Below are positions 34,740 through 46,099 of a DNA stretch of 64,000 bases, in pieces. The translations under genes and the position numbers were made by a program. Below the pieces are notes generated by a model. The model saw only the letters and a list, made by a program, of their open reading frames with translations, was not told where the DNA came from and ran no database searches. Origin of the DNA: Inia geoffrensis (Eukaryota; Chordata; Mammalia; Artiodactyla; Iniidae); NCBI GenBank assembly GCA_036417435.1, contig CM070903.1:55156001-55220000 (forward strand), written 5' to 3'. Position 1 is the stretch's first letter. Each line of letters starts with the position of its first letter.

Positions 34740-35676
34740 ACGATTCAAAGGAATGGAAAGATATCCCATGCTCTTGGATTGGAAGAATTAATATTGTTAG
34801 AATGGCCATACCACCCAAAGCAATCTACAGATTTAATGTGATCCCTATCAAATTACCCATGACATTTTTCACAGAACTAGAAAGACTAATCCTAAAATTT
34901 TTATGGGACCATAAAAGACCCAGAATTGCCAAAGCAATCCTGAGGAAAATGAACAAAGCAGGAGGCATAACCCTCCCAGGCTTCAGACAATACTACAAAG
35001 CTACAGTCATCAAGACAGCATGGTACTGGCACAAAAACAGACATATGATCAATGGAACAGAATATAGAGCCCAGAAATAAACCCACACACCTATGGTCAA
35101 TTAATCTTCAACAAAGGAGGCAAGAATATACAATAAGGAAACAACAGTCTGTTCAGCAAGTGATACTGGGAAAGTTGGACAGCCACATGTAAATCAATGA
35201 AATTAGGACACTTCCTCACACCATACACAAAAATAAACTCAAAATGGCTTAAAGATTTAAATATAAGACATGGCACCATCAAACTCCTAGAAGATAACAC
35301 AGGCAAACTTTCTCTGATATAAATCATACAAATGTTTTCTTAGGTTAGTCTCCCAAGGCAAAATAAATAAAAGCAAAAATAAACAAATGGGACCTAATCA
35401 AACTTATAAGCTTTTGCACAGCAAAGGAAACCATCAACAAAATGAAAAGACAACCTGTGGACTGGGAGAAAATATTCGCAAATGATGGAACCGACAAGGG
35501 CTTAATTTCCAAAATATACAAACAGCTCATACAACTCAATAACAAAAAAGCAAACAACTCAATAGAAAAATGGGCAGAAGACCTAAATGGACATTTCTCC
35601 AAAGAAGACATACAGATGGCCAACAGGCACATGAAAAGATGATCATCAGCGCTAATTATTAGTGAAATGCAAATGC
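34740..35676 (+). mobile_element. internal L1 ORF2 fragment, both ends missing
   Basis: It starts at the ORF2 phrase [20 protein letters not shown] and covers the region after the RT domain ([19 protein letters not shown], then WYWHKNRHM). It stops around ANRHMKR and 'gtgaaatgcaaa', before the cysteine-rich C-terminus and 3' UTR. Frames are broken near 35078 and 35320. The 140-codon frame at 34658-35080 is the longest remnant. Absence of the L1 3' end means this is not a simple 5'-truncated insertion. Confidence 0.9.
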
Positions 35677-35699
35677 AAAACATTTGCAGCATATCTCAA

Positions 35700-36977
35700 T
35701 TTAGCTGATAAATTTTCATTGGAAATACTTGACTTGTGCTTAGATTTCATAAATTTACTGTTGAAAGAGTAGGTTAACATTCATAAATTTTTCCAAACAT
35801 AATTAAATTTTCCTATAACTGAATTGAGAATCTGTTTTCAGATTTGAATTTAAGTGAATTAAAATTAAATAAAATTAACAATCAAGTTCCTCAGTTGCAC
35901 TAGCCACATTTCATGTGTGGCTAGAGGCTACTTTTTTGGACATCTCTCCTGGAAGGGATTAATAGTGAGTGTTGACAATGGATATGCTACTTTATGGAGA
36001 ACTTTGTGTGAATACGCCGACTACTCAGCAAGTTCAAATCTAAATCTTAATCATGTTAAAAGAAATGTAAACTGTGGATCCTTACGTACTTTCTTGGCCT
36101 CTTTTTAATATCACTGAATCACACACTTGATGAGTTATTCTCAGCAAATTTAACTACAAAAAGAGAAGTAATATGAAAATGAGGTATTGGTTCCAGCAAT
36201 AAATCCCCTGCACAATTTCACTTCCCTTTGCTGGATTAGGGATGATTCTACCACTGTACAATTTCTAATAGGAAAGACTGAGGGTGTGAAGAGTTTGAAA
36301 TACAGGAATTGTGCTATTTACAGTAGATGGATTTGTGATTGCCCAGGCAACAGAACTTCCTTACATATTTAAGAAGTCTTGCAATGACCCAAAGGAATAG
36401 CACTAATGAACTGTCCAAAGCTCAGCTGTGCTTTTCAGCTTGTTCATACAAATTGCACAAGCCCTTTACTGTTGGAAGCAATCCTTGAAATATTTTGAAT
36501 GCATCAAAAACTGGACTTGAATTCTTACACACTCGTTATGATAAGTCATGTCCTAAGTACTAGCAATGGAATAGCTAAAATACGATGCACACATGAACAT
36601 GGCTGCCAATTGATGCTAACTGTTTGGAAAAATGATAACATATCATGACAAATGCTTCTTTCCTTTCTCTGAATAAATATATTCCCCCAAACTATCATCC
36701 TCACTGAGTAACATAAGTAAAAAGCAAAACCAACTAGAATGTGGTATGTGATAACATAAGAGTGTACATGAACCACTAATTCCAATGTGTCAATCAAACA
36801 TCAACAAACTTTAATTGTACTTAATGCCAGGCACTTCAACAGACATCAAGATACAACTACATAAATGATACAGTTCCTAATCAGAGAGACTAGGTTTATA
36901 GACAACAGAAGATCACTAATAACATAAGGCAGCATACAGTAAAACTGCAAGAGTGGTCCAAATAAAAACTGATCTAG
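35700..36977. other. non-coding DNA with a MER-type fragment
   Basis: At 35840-35950, 'cagttgcactagccacattt' and 'gtgtggctagaggctac' resemble a non-autonomous hAT element of MER type that I cannot name securely. The remainder shows no gene or repeat. Confidence 0.4.
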
Positions 36978-36985
36978 GGCTAGAG

Positions 36986-38711
36986 CAGTGGTTCTCAAAG
37001 TGGGGTCCACAGAACCCTGGAGGTCCCCAAGACCTTTCAGGGGTTCTGTGAGGTTACAACTAGTTTCATGATAATATTAAGACATTATTTATCTTTTTCA
37101 CAGGGTAAAAGCAAGGCAGTGGCATCAAGCTGTATTGATAGTCACTATATTCTTCACCACCACACACGTGTATTAAAATTAAAAAAAAAAGGGAAGAGGA
37201 GAAAAAGGAGGAGAAGAAAGTCATTTTCACTTACAAATGTCTCTGAGAAAGCAGTGAAATTATTAATTTTATTAAATCCTGACACTTCAGGGCATGTCTT
37301 TAATTTGTGGGACAAAATGGGTGGGATACATAAAGTGCTTCTGCTACAGATAGAAGTACAATGGTTGTCTTGAGGAAAAGCACTGGTGCAATTGAGTTTC
37401 AAGTTGAACTAGACACTTTTCTCACGGAGTAGCATTTTTATTTGAAAGAACAACTGACAAAGTATGGTTTTTCAGATTTGAATATTTGACAGATATTTTC
37501 TCAGAAATAAACAAAGTGAGTGTTCTTCAAGGAAAACAACCAACAGCATTTCCTGCCAATGATAAAATTTGAACTTTCAAACAAAAATTAGAATTTTAGA
37601 AAACTTGTATCCTAATATGTAAAATATTTCCTGATGCAAACAGTGATAAAATTAAGGAAGATGATATTTTTGATATTGTATGATGAAATGAGTCAACATT
37701 TGGAAGATCTGCATAACTCAGTGAACCAAACTCACCAAATGATCAGTGTATAATATTACAAATCATGCATGAGTAAAAAGTCCATCCAATAGACCAATAG
37801 GTTTTAATGGCACAAAGTATGAAAAGTTTATTGATATGGATTTTTATTCCACATTGCAACTAACTTTTTAAAAATTACCACTTGAAGAATTTTAGAGTAG
37901 TATTAAAGACTATCCATAACTATCTGAAAATCTATTTAAATACATTTCCCTTTTCCAACTACATATCTCTTGGAAGCCAGATTTTCTTCATATACTTCAA
38001 ACTATACACTGTATCACAATAGATGGACTGCAGAAGCAAATGTGAGAATCCAGCTGCTTGGATTCAGCTAACTATGAAATCCAGGTAGATATTAAAGAGC
38101 TTTATAAAAGGCAAAATAAGGATTTCCCTGGTGGCACAGTGGTTAAGAATCTGCCTGCCAATGCAGGGCACACGGGTTCAAGCCCTGGTTCGGGAAGATC
38201 CTACGTGCCGCAGAGCAACTAAGCCTTGTGCACCACAACTACTGAGCCTGCTCTCTAGAGCCCGCGAGCCACAACTGCTGAGCCTGTGTGCCACAACTAC
38301 TGAAGCCCGTGTGCCTAGAGTACATGCTCCGCAACAAGAGAAGCCACCGCAGTGAGAAGCCCGCGCACCGCAATGAAGAGTAGCCCCTGCTCACCACAAC
38401 TAGTGAAAGCCTGCGCGGCAACGAAGACCCAGCACAGCCAAAAATTAAATAATTAATTAAAATATGTAAAACATTTTTCTCAATTTGTTTTGGGAAATTC
38501 TGCTATTTTTCATTAAAATACGTCATTTATGTTAACATGTAATGGGCTGATTATTGTAACTTAGGTAACAAATAAATATTTTAAACGTTTTTCCAATTTT
38601 AATTTCTAATACGAGTCTCAACAGATGCAACCCACATAAGCAAAAGTTGTGTGTTTTTTTTTAAGCAAAAGTTTTGAGGGGTCCTGAGACTAAAATATTT
38701 GAGAATTGTTG
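36986..38711 (+). mobile_element. hAT-Charlie-type DNA transposon remnant
   Basis: It begins 'cagtggttctcaaagtgggg' and ends 'aaatatttgagaattgttg', imperfect terminal inverted repeats. An 8-bp TSD, as expected for hAT elements, flanks it (ggctagag at 36978-36985, gactagag at 38712-38719, one mismatch). Subterminal 'ggtccccaagacctttcagg' is typical of Charlie elements. Internal sequence may derive from transposase but has no usable frame. A CHR SINE is nested inside. Confidence 0.75.
38121..38460 (+). repeat. CHR SINE, expanded body, inside hAT element
   Basis: Head 'gatttccctggtggcacag', B box 'gggttcaagccctgg', multiple 'ccacaactactgagcc'-like units and an A/T-rich tail. The TSD is not clear ('aaaataag' versus 'aaaatatg'). 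Confidence 0.92.
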
Positions 38712-38719
38712 GACTAGAG

Positions 38720-39545
38720 AAAAAAGAGCAATCAGGAGGAGCTAGGGAAACTGTTCTGTCTGACCAGTTATCACATCATATCCAAACATACTCCTTCCTG
38801 GAAATCTTTCAAGGTCCCAAATGAATGGTGTTAATTATTTAAATATAACCAATTTCCACTAGTGTTCTTTACATACCAATGCATGGTACTTGTGGAAATG
38901 CAATATAAAATCCCAAATGCAGCAAAACTCCTTCATAATCAGAGACCTACTGTTAAGTGGTAGAACTAATAACTAACACAGAATAACTAACTGTATTATA
39001 TGAGATTTTACCATGTACCAGTGGTTCCGTTTCATGTCCAAAGTCTCCTTTTTAATATTTATTATCATTTACTACCCTCCATGAACGTAATGTAATTAAA
39101 GATATTATCTAGCAAACAAGCTACATTTGAGTAACAGTTAATTCATTTTCCTCTTTTAGATTGAAAAATAAATAGAAAATTTATTTGGATACAGCCATGG
39201 AAATTTACATGGATACAGAGCTGTATCCATGTAATAATGTCAGGTAAAGCAAAAACAATGGAATTTTAGTTATTCTATCTAGAGTAATCATGAAATTTCT
39301 GTTTAGATTTTTGAAATTTTAAAATAGGTGTGGATTCCTCCCTATACATTATTACCTCCATAGATGATTTGGAGGCTGAGATTTTCTGCGGCATGTTGGG
39401 TGTTTTTGTTTTTAATTTAGTTTTGGGTTTTGGGTCACTCAAATTGTGATAGTAATGAGTTTGCCCATTTTTGCTCAATCACCAGATATCTGAGAGTCCA
39501 AGAGTTTGTCCCTTATAGGGATACACTGCAGTCTTAGGGTTTGCA
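38720..39545. other. AT-rich non-coding DNA
   Basis: It contains the inverted repeat at 39205-39234. No gene was recognised. Confidence 0.45.
39205..39234. repeat. perfect 14-bp inverted repeat, 2-nt spacer
   Basis: 'ttacatggatacag' at 39205-39218 and its exact reverse complement at 39221-39234 are separated by 'ag'. A further partial direct copy 'ttggatacag' lies at 39185-39194. Confidence 0.95.
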
Positions 39546-39549
39546 GCAA

Positions 39550-39725
39550 GATAGTCTTAAAAAGCCTGGGCTCTAGAATCAGAAAGTAGCTTTCTAGTTA
39601 ATAGCTTTGTGAATTTAGGCAAATAGCTTAGGCTCTTTGAACCTCAATTTCCTTATATGCGAAATGGAACTAATGACATCTGCCTTGTAAAGCTGCTGTG
39701 TGGCACACAAAATGACAGCATCATT
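39550..39725 (+). repeat. MIR remnant
   Basis: 'aaaagcctgggctctagaatc', 'gctttgtgaatttaggcaaa', 'cctcaatttccttatatgcg' follow the MIR core order. Confidence 0.75.
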
Positions 39726-39769
39726 ATAAAGTAAATAAGCCAAGTTGTGTTACACATCAATACACTGTT

Positions 39770-40850
39770 TTAAAAGTTGATATTATTGATATTTCGTAGT
39801 ATTGATAATTTGTGACCAAAAAAAATTTTTTTTAACAATCCTTTCGTGGTTGGCCCTTGGTGCAATTTTTGCCACCTGTAAAACATGGAATAAAACATGT
39901 TTCCATGCTTCCTGTGCAATTGTTTAATACATACATTTGAAGGTAAATAGTGCTGGTCCTTGGCAAATTTAAAATTGTTCAGGTTTGTCTTCAGATACAA
40001 AGAACTATCTGCATTCTCAGATTCCAAGGTGAGCCAGATCTCCTGGTTCAACAGCTATAGGACTGACTATCCACAGGAGCAGCAGGGCCTCTGGTTTGTC
40101 TCAGGATTTTGAACCCAATTTGGAAATTCCCTACCCAGACTTATTAGCTTTCTTTTCCTCACCTGGACAAGTCAGTCCTTTCCTTCTCTTCTTAATTCTT
40201 CCTCATTCTTCTCAAATACAAATTTATCATTTTCCTACAAATTTTATAGTACCTTAATTAATATTCATCATTATTTTGGGAAGATTCTATATTCTTACAA
40301 CATGTTAGGGACTTCCCACGTTAATGAAATTTCTGACAAGTGTGCTGTTGAAATTCTTCCCTTCTTTAGTAGTTATGGCTGCACTTCTAGAATCTATTAC
40401 AGTATTGGAAAAACATTTAAAGTATATAACACCAATATGTTTTGTCCATAATTAAAAATTAACATCTTAGACCCGTGTTGTGATAATGTCTACAAATAAA
40501 AACTGTAATTCTTCCCTACATTCCAAAGGTATTTTAGGTATTAATCAGAGTTTTTAATTGTGCATGAGATTTATAGAGTAAGGACACAACCTTGCTACTA
40601 TTACGTACTTTTTCATTTGGAAAACCTAGAAGCTATCGCTTGCAAAAGCTATTTAGAGATGACTGTAATAGCCAGTCTTCCAATTTTTTAAACTTTTTTT
40701 GGATTTTTCTTTTCTTCGAAAACAAACTACTGCTCCACATATGTACTTTTTACCTTGGTGGGGCGTAGTTCTCATTTCTGAGAGAATATGGCTTTACAGA
40801 AGACACATAATGCCTCTTTGACAATTGTGAAAACTCAAGGGCTGGAGTTA
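39770..40850. other. unique non-coding DNA
   Basis: It lies immediately upstream of the CpG-rich region. The minus-strand 93-codon frame at 39770-40051 has no recognised domain and no coding support. Confidence 0.4.
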
Positions 40851-41040
40851 CCCAGCGAGGTAGGTTTCCGGGAAAATCCGGCCGGTAGCGAATCCCTCTG
40901 GGTCTGGGACCAATCCGCGCCGGCACAGCTCCGCGCTCTCGGAACAGGGCTCAGCCGCAGACGCCTCGCTGCGCTCGCAGACACACACCCTGGCCGAGCC
41001 CGCCGAGTCCACCCTGTTTCCCTTCCTAGATGCCTCGGAA
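40850..41040. promoter_or_regulatory. small CpG-rich segment
   Basis: GC content and CpG frequency rise sharply here compared with the AT-rich flanks. The 95-codon plus frame across it is without domain. It may be a shore or separate small island of the main CpG island. Confidence 0.5.
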
Positions 41041-41344
41041 CCTTTACCACACTAATCCTACGACTTTATGGCTGAACAGTAGTTCCCAACTTCTGAGAGA
41101 AACCCTTTTAAAATTCAAAGCAATTGAGCAAACCCTACCGCCACCAGAATCCAGACTGCGGTAGCCGTACTTTCCAATTGTCTTGTTTAGTAAGAGAACT
41201 GAGAAAAAAAGAAAAAAAATCAAGAGCTTCAATCGATTTTGTAACACCTTCAAACGTCTATATATCGTATTAATCATAACGTTCGCATATATCTGAATGT
41301 ATTTATTTATGCTGTACGCTGAGTTTACAGGCACTGCTTGGGGC

Positions 41345-41600
41345 TCAAAGGACTTCTCTCACTCCCTGCACAGGGAAGCCCCGAGGGCCCCCAGGACGCG
41401 CCCAGAGTCCGAGACCCCAGAACCCGGAGCTGCCGCGATAGACGTAGAGGCGGTAGGTCCTACCTTGCAACCCACACGTTCCATTAAGCTGGATTCCCAG
41501 AGACAACAGGACGCTCTTCCTGCAAGTCGCCGGGGCATCACAGGGCATCTGCCGCCCCCTATCGGTGGTGAGGGGCAAAGTAGCCCGAGCCCCGTTAGAA
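41345..41600. promoter_or_regulatory. small CpG-rich segment
   Basis: It is CpG-rich, with both strands open over about 80-100 codons, which reflects base composition. No exon could be identified. Confidence 0.5.
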
Positions 41601-42289
41601 TCAACTAGAAGAGCCTCTTGAATAAAAGAATATTCCATGACTACGCAGTAGCGAGAGGACTCTCAGGGAGCCTTCCTTTCGCAGACACTCCCCTCCGACT
41701 GCGGCGTTTTAATGCAGGTGTTAGCAAGTGAGGGAGAGGATGTTGGGTTGTGAAGAGGAACGTGTCGCTGCTTCGGTGAAGGCTGGGGAGGAGAGGGAGA
41801 GGGGGCGCGTCCAAGATACACCCCAGGTTCAGTTTATGTTTTCCACCCTGCACCAATTCACCTCACCCTTATGAAAAGCATTTGCCTTCAGTCGGGATGG
41901 GATCGTTCATCAGAGCCCTATGTGGTGGCTTCCCAAGCACCTGCCCCTCATGTAACACCTTGAGCAAAGTCCAGTGACCTCTGCTGTAGAGGTGACAAAG
42001 GCCACGGAAGCCGCCTCAATTGTGTCCAGGAATGGCCCCCCCAACAGCGTGCTACTTCTCTGGTTGGGGATGCTTCTTATTTGGTAGGAATATATATATG
42101 CTTCAGAAAAATAAAATAAATATCGAGAAGAAAGCTCCCGGATACCCCGGGCTAAATTTCTCCTAGGACTGAAAGTGTAAAATTTGCCTCCACTCGGACG
42201 CCGAGACTGCTAGCAGGCTGGGGACATGTGTGTTATTGTTACATACCCAGATATTTCTAATTTTATTTTCTCCCACCCCATTACCACTT

Positions 42290-42314
42290 CCCTACACACA
42301 CACACACACACACA
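42290..42314 (+). repeat. (CA)n microsatellite
   Basis: A run of about 12 CA units in the CpG-poor gap upstream of the main island. Confidence 0.95.
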
Positions 42315-42469
42315 CTCTTTGTAGTATCCTAACTTGTTCACCCGTGTCCATATTTGTCTTGGCCCTTTGGGGAAGAAGGCGAGAGACAGATGAAGGTGAG
42401 TGGGGGCAGGGAGGGAAGAGAAGAGGGAGGAGAATCGCTTTCCACGCCAGACTTAATGTTTAAGCGGGA

Positions 42470-43290
42470 AGACGCTCCCGGCGGAGGGTCTAGAGGACGA
42501 CAACGGAAAAGTCCCACTACACGCTGACAGCGCTAGTACTGGCGCCCCCAATCTGCAAGTGGCAGCAGGAGATCCGGAATCCAGTTGGTCCCCTACGAGG
42601 TCCCCGCTCGTCCGCGCTGGGGGTCGGGCCCTCCAGTGTCGCTGCGAGTCTGGGAGAGGAAGGAAGCTCCGCTAGCTCCGTTCTCCCTCCCATATCGCTC
42701 TGGCGGCAGCCGCCGGTCATAGCCCCGCCGAGTCCCCGCTCCCGAGCGGCCGCAGGTGCCGAGTGGCCCATCCCCGGCGGGAGCGAAACGCGGGGCTAGC
42801 CGAGACCTCCCAACGTCCAGTTCCGAGAGGGTCTCCGGCGTGTGGCGGAGGTCCCCGGGCCCGGACGCTCTCCCTTCCCGCGGCCTGTGGGCGCGGCGCA
42901 CAGGGGCGCGGACGGGCGGCGGCAGCTCCCAGGCGCAGGCGGAAGGCGCGGCACGTCCACGGTCACGGCCGCTGCCGGGTCTCGGGCGGAAGCGCGGGGC
43001 TCGGAGGGGAGGGGCTGCCGCGCCCAGCAAGGCCCAGGGCTCTCGACCCCCGGCGGCGGCCGTCGGTGCAGGAGTAGATCTTAGGCGGTCGTTGCGCCCG
43101 CCAGGGAAGGATGGCCCCTGGTCAGTTTCAGCCCCGTACCCGCGCGTGATGGGGCTGAGGCCGGAGCCCACGCGTGTCCGCCCGGCTGTGCGTCTTTCAC
43201 TTGCACACACCAAGCCCCCACCAGCCGCGCAGGCCACAGCTCCAACGTTGGCCGCGTCTGCCATCTCCAGGACTCAAAGCCGCCAACCCC
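42470..43290. promoter_or_regulatory. CpG island, probable promoter
   Basis: About 0.8 kb of very GC- and CpG-rich DNA ('gcggcggcagctccc', 'aaggcgcggcacgtcc', 'cccccggcggcggcc') that is not a SINE or other repeat. Such unmethylated islands usually mark Pol II promoters, often bidirectional. Open frames occupy both strands at once (223 codons minus at 42593-43264, 184 codons plus at 42756-43310). This is expected from low stop density in GC-rich DNA, and neither matches a protein I recognise. The gene served could lie to either side, or this may be the first non-coding exon of a gene or lncRNA outside the window. Confidence 0.75.
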
Positions 43291-43299
43291 AGCCTCCCG

Positions 43300-44215
43300 A
43301 CAAGCCTTGACTTCCCGGATGGGGCCATGCTTTTCTTCCAGGACAATCAGGACTCCTCCCCTCCCAGCGATCTTTCTAGGAGGCCACCTCCAGAGATTCC
43401 GAGGCGATTTCCTCTCTGCTGGTACTAAACTGGTAACTCCTCTCACTAAAAACACCAGGGAGAATCACAAGCAGAGTATTCAGCGAGGGGCCACAATCAT
43501 CGAAAAAAACACGTAGTTCAATGTACGTGGAATGTTTTGATCAGTAGGTTAATGGGGGATAGAAGTTCGCTCTCTGTTTTTGATAGCCCTGATTTTCAAG
43601 CTTTTTTAAAGTTACATTGCCCAGTTTTCTGCTCGGTCGACAACGGGAAATGGAATCTTGCCTTTTTTTATGATTCAAAATCAAATGTAATAACAGTGAC
43701 TGAGAATTCACGGCATCTTGTGAGGTACAATGGAGATGCACACCTAGGTGAGAGTCATTGTGTTACGTAGTGGCAGAGGCTGGATGCAGCCAACAAGGCC
43801 CGTGGGACTCATTCCCTGCCTTTCTCAGCTCACCCACTTGTTGGGACTTTTATCATTTAATTATTTTTTAAATTATTATGAGGCTCTCATGAGTCTGAGA
43901 GTTAAGACTGGGACAAAGATTGAGCACAACACAACACTCAAACTATCTTTACCTTTCTTGGGGAAATAATTCCTGGGGCTAATAAAGCTGGGGTCAAAAA
44001 ATGTTGCTTTAAAAAAAAAACCCAAAACAAGAAACCTAACCCTTCAGTTATACTTCCCTTATTTATTCAACAGATGTTTATGGAGAACCTACCCAGCACC
44101 AAATACACACACACATACCCCATATATACATACTGTGGGCTATACAAATGATAACATACATCTGTTGAATGCTTAGAGACAGGCAATATAGTTGATGTTT
44201 TAAAAGTATTATACC
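43300..44215. other. non-coding DNA downstream of CpG island
   Basis: Short plus-strand frames (43307-43516, 43537-43770) have no recognised domain. The latter reads plausibly protein-like, but no splice context could be confirmed. Confidence 0.4.
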
Positions 44216-44219
44216 TTTT

Positions 44220-44415
44220 TACCCTTCCAGGGACAATATAGAGTAGATACCGTTATTATTATTCCTGCTTTACAGATGAGAAAAATGAGATATTACAGAA
44301 ATAACTTGAAATAACTTGCTCAAAGTCACCTAGTTGGTAAGTGGCATAGCAGGGGGTTACGCCCAGTCCTATACAGAGTCCACAGGCTCAACCACTACAC
44401 TGTATCCTCCAGTCA
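44220..44415 (+). repeat. MIR remnant
   Basis: 'ttattattcctgctttacag', 'atgagaaaaatgag', 'ctcaaagtcacctagttggt', 'aagtggcatagcaggg', 'caaccactacactgta': the full MIR core and 3' order in sense direction. Confidence 0.9.
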
Positions 44416-44419
44416 GATC

Positions 44420-45290
44420 CAGGATTCTGTATATTTTGGAACCATCTCAGGTGAATCTGATGCAAAGTACTTGAGAACTTGAACTTGAGAAGCATTGATA
44501 TAATCACACTCCCTCTTTTTCCTCATCAGAAAACAGACTCAAAGAAGTGATTTATCTGAAGACACACAGTTAATTAATTGCAGAATGAGATCCAGAGAAG
44601 CACCTCCTGGTTCCTTGCCCAATGTCCTTTCTACCCTCCAAACCACAGCAGTTCAGTCCAAGAGGAGTCAAAGAATGTAAATAATTCAACAATTACAATA
44701 AACGTACAGTCAAATCTTGATTATCCCTAGCTTCCTCTTCTAATTGCTTCCCTTCTGGATATTTTACTGTTGTAGTTCCTCTCCCAGAGGGAGTGAGAAA
44801 CCGGGTGAAACTCAATTATTTCCTTTCTGCTAATGTTAACTGGTAAGAACTCTTAATATGAAAAAGAAAAGCCGGAGAGGTTTGATAGCAGAAAAGGCTA
44901 GAACAAGTTCCTAAAATAAGACTTGCAGACGATCCCTGGATTTCGGTTTTCCATGCTACTAATAACTCCCATTGCTGTAGTGAAGGTGTGAAGTGGGGAA
45001 AGAAGCAATATGGATGACCCTCCTAATGCAGCCATTCCTGCACTCTTCCTCTTCCTGTGATCCCATGCCTACCCAATGTTGATAACTGAGAAGTAGGAAA
45101 AAGGAAAGGAAATAATAAAGGGAGTGTGATGAAGTATTCTGAAAAATTTTTACTCTTGTTTTGGAGAATGGAAGAGCCATAGTACGAACTCGGCCACTGT
45201 TCCTCCATCTTCAGTCCCAAGCACTGAGCATAGACAGTCATACACTGTCATTAAAACAAATAGATTTAGCCAGCTTATAACATCCTGACT
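44420..45290. other. non-coding DNA
   Basis: A second weak MIR-like stretch may lie at 44510-44640. No gene was recognised. Confidence 0.4.
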
Positions 45291-45300
45291 TCTATTTATT

Positions 45301-45512
45301 TTCCTTTTTTTTTTTTTTTGGCGGTACGTGGGCATCTCACTGTTGTGGTCTCTCCCGTTGCAGGGCACAGGCTCCAGACGCGCAGGCCCAGCGGCCATGG
45401 CTCAAGGGCCTACTGGCTCCGCGACCTGTGGGATCCTCCCGGACTGGGGCACGAACCCACGTCCCCTGCATCGGCAGGCGGACTCTCAACCACTGCGCCA
45501 CCAGGGAAGCCC
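45301..45512 (-). repeat. CHR SINE, reverse strand, long-body form
   Basis: A T-tail at the left, then the inverted body ('cgttgcagggcacaggctcc') and the inverted B box and head ending at 45512. Frames on both strands here are SINE shadows. No clear TSD. Confidence 0.93.
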
Positions 45513-45599
45513 TATTTTGCTTTTAATCTCTTTCTTTTTAACCTACTCTCGGGTCATAGGGATGTTGAGAGGCTGTGCAAGAACAACGGGGACTGCTGC

Positions 45600-46095
45600 C
45601 TTTTCTCAACAACTCTGACCAAATTATTTCCTTACTTAAAATCATTTGCTGATTCCCCATGAACTCTATGGAATAAAATTTGACCCATTAACATGGCAAA
45701 CAATATGTTACTTGACTAGCCCCTGACTACTTCTCACCACCCTCACCTCTGCCTCTCACTGAAACTTTGAGCAATACTAAACTAACTGTAGTTCTATAAA
45801 AACACAACGCTGTCTCCTGCCTTTGTGTTCTTGCATTATGCCCATCCTGTCCCTGGAATTCCTTCCCCACGTTGTCCTCTTGGTAAATGCCTACTTATTG
45901 TCCCAAACTCTGCTCAGACAGTGCTACACATGTGAATTCTTTCCTGACTCTGCTACATCTCCCCAAAGCAATAATCTCTTGGTCATGGGGAAAGCCATTT
46001 CTCTTTATGTTCTCTGTGATGGCTTTCAGTCTGTGAAAATGATTTTTTTCCCATGTCCTTCTCTTCTATTAGACTGAAGCTTCTTGAAAATCTGT
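45600..46095 (+). mobile_element. L2 LINE C-terminal/3' UTR fragment
   Basis: 'aaaatcatttgctgattcccc', 'tctccctgcctttgtgttctt'-like sequence, 'tgtccctggaattccttccc' and 'ctattagactgaagcttcttg' are in the L2 order. Several frames are open for short runs but disrupted. Confidence 0.72.
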
Positions 46096-46099
46096 CTAT

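Noticed and set aside
41548..41570. CTCF-like site ('gccgccccctatcggtgg')
   Set aside because: The spacing inside the core does not fit the CTCF consensus without a 2-nt insertion.
42593..43264. 223-codon minus-strand open frame in the CpG island
   Set aside because: The opposite strand is also open over the same region, the composition is Arg/Gly/Pro/Ala-rich as expected from GC bias, and no domain is recognised. Not supported as a protein.
42756..43310. 184-codon plus-strand open frame in the CpG island
   Set aside because: Same reasoning; the residues reflect GC-rich codons and overlap the minus-strand frame.
43537..43770. 77-codon frame that reads protein-like
   Set aside because: No recognisable domain, no splice-site support and no neighbouring exon; too weak to report as a gene.
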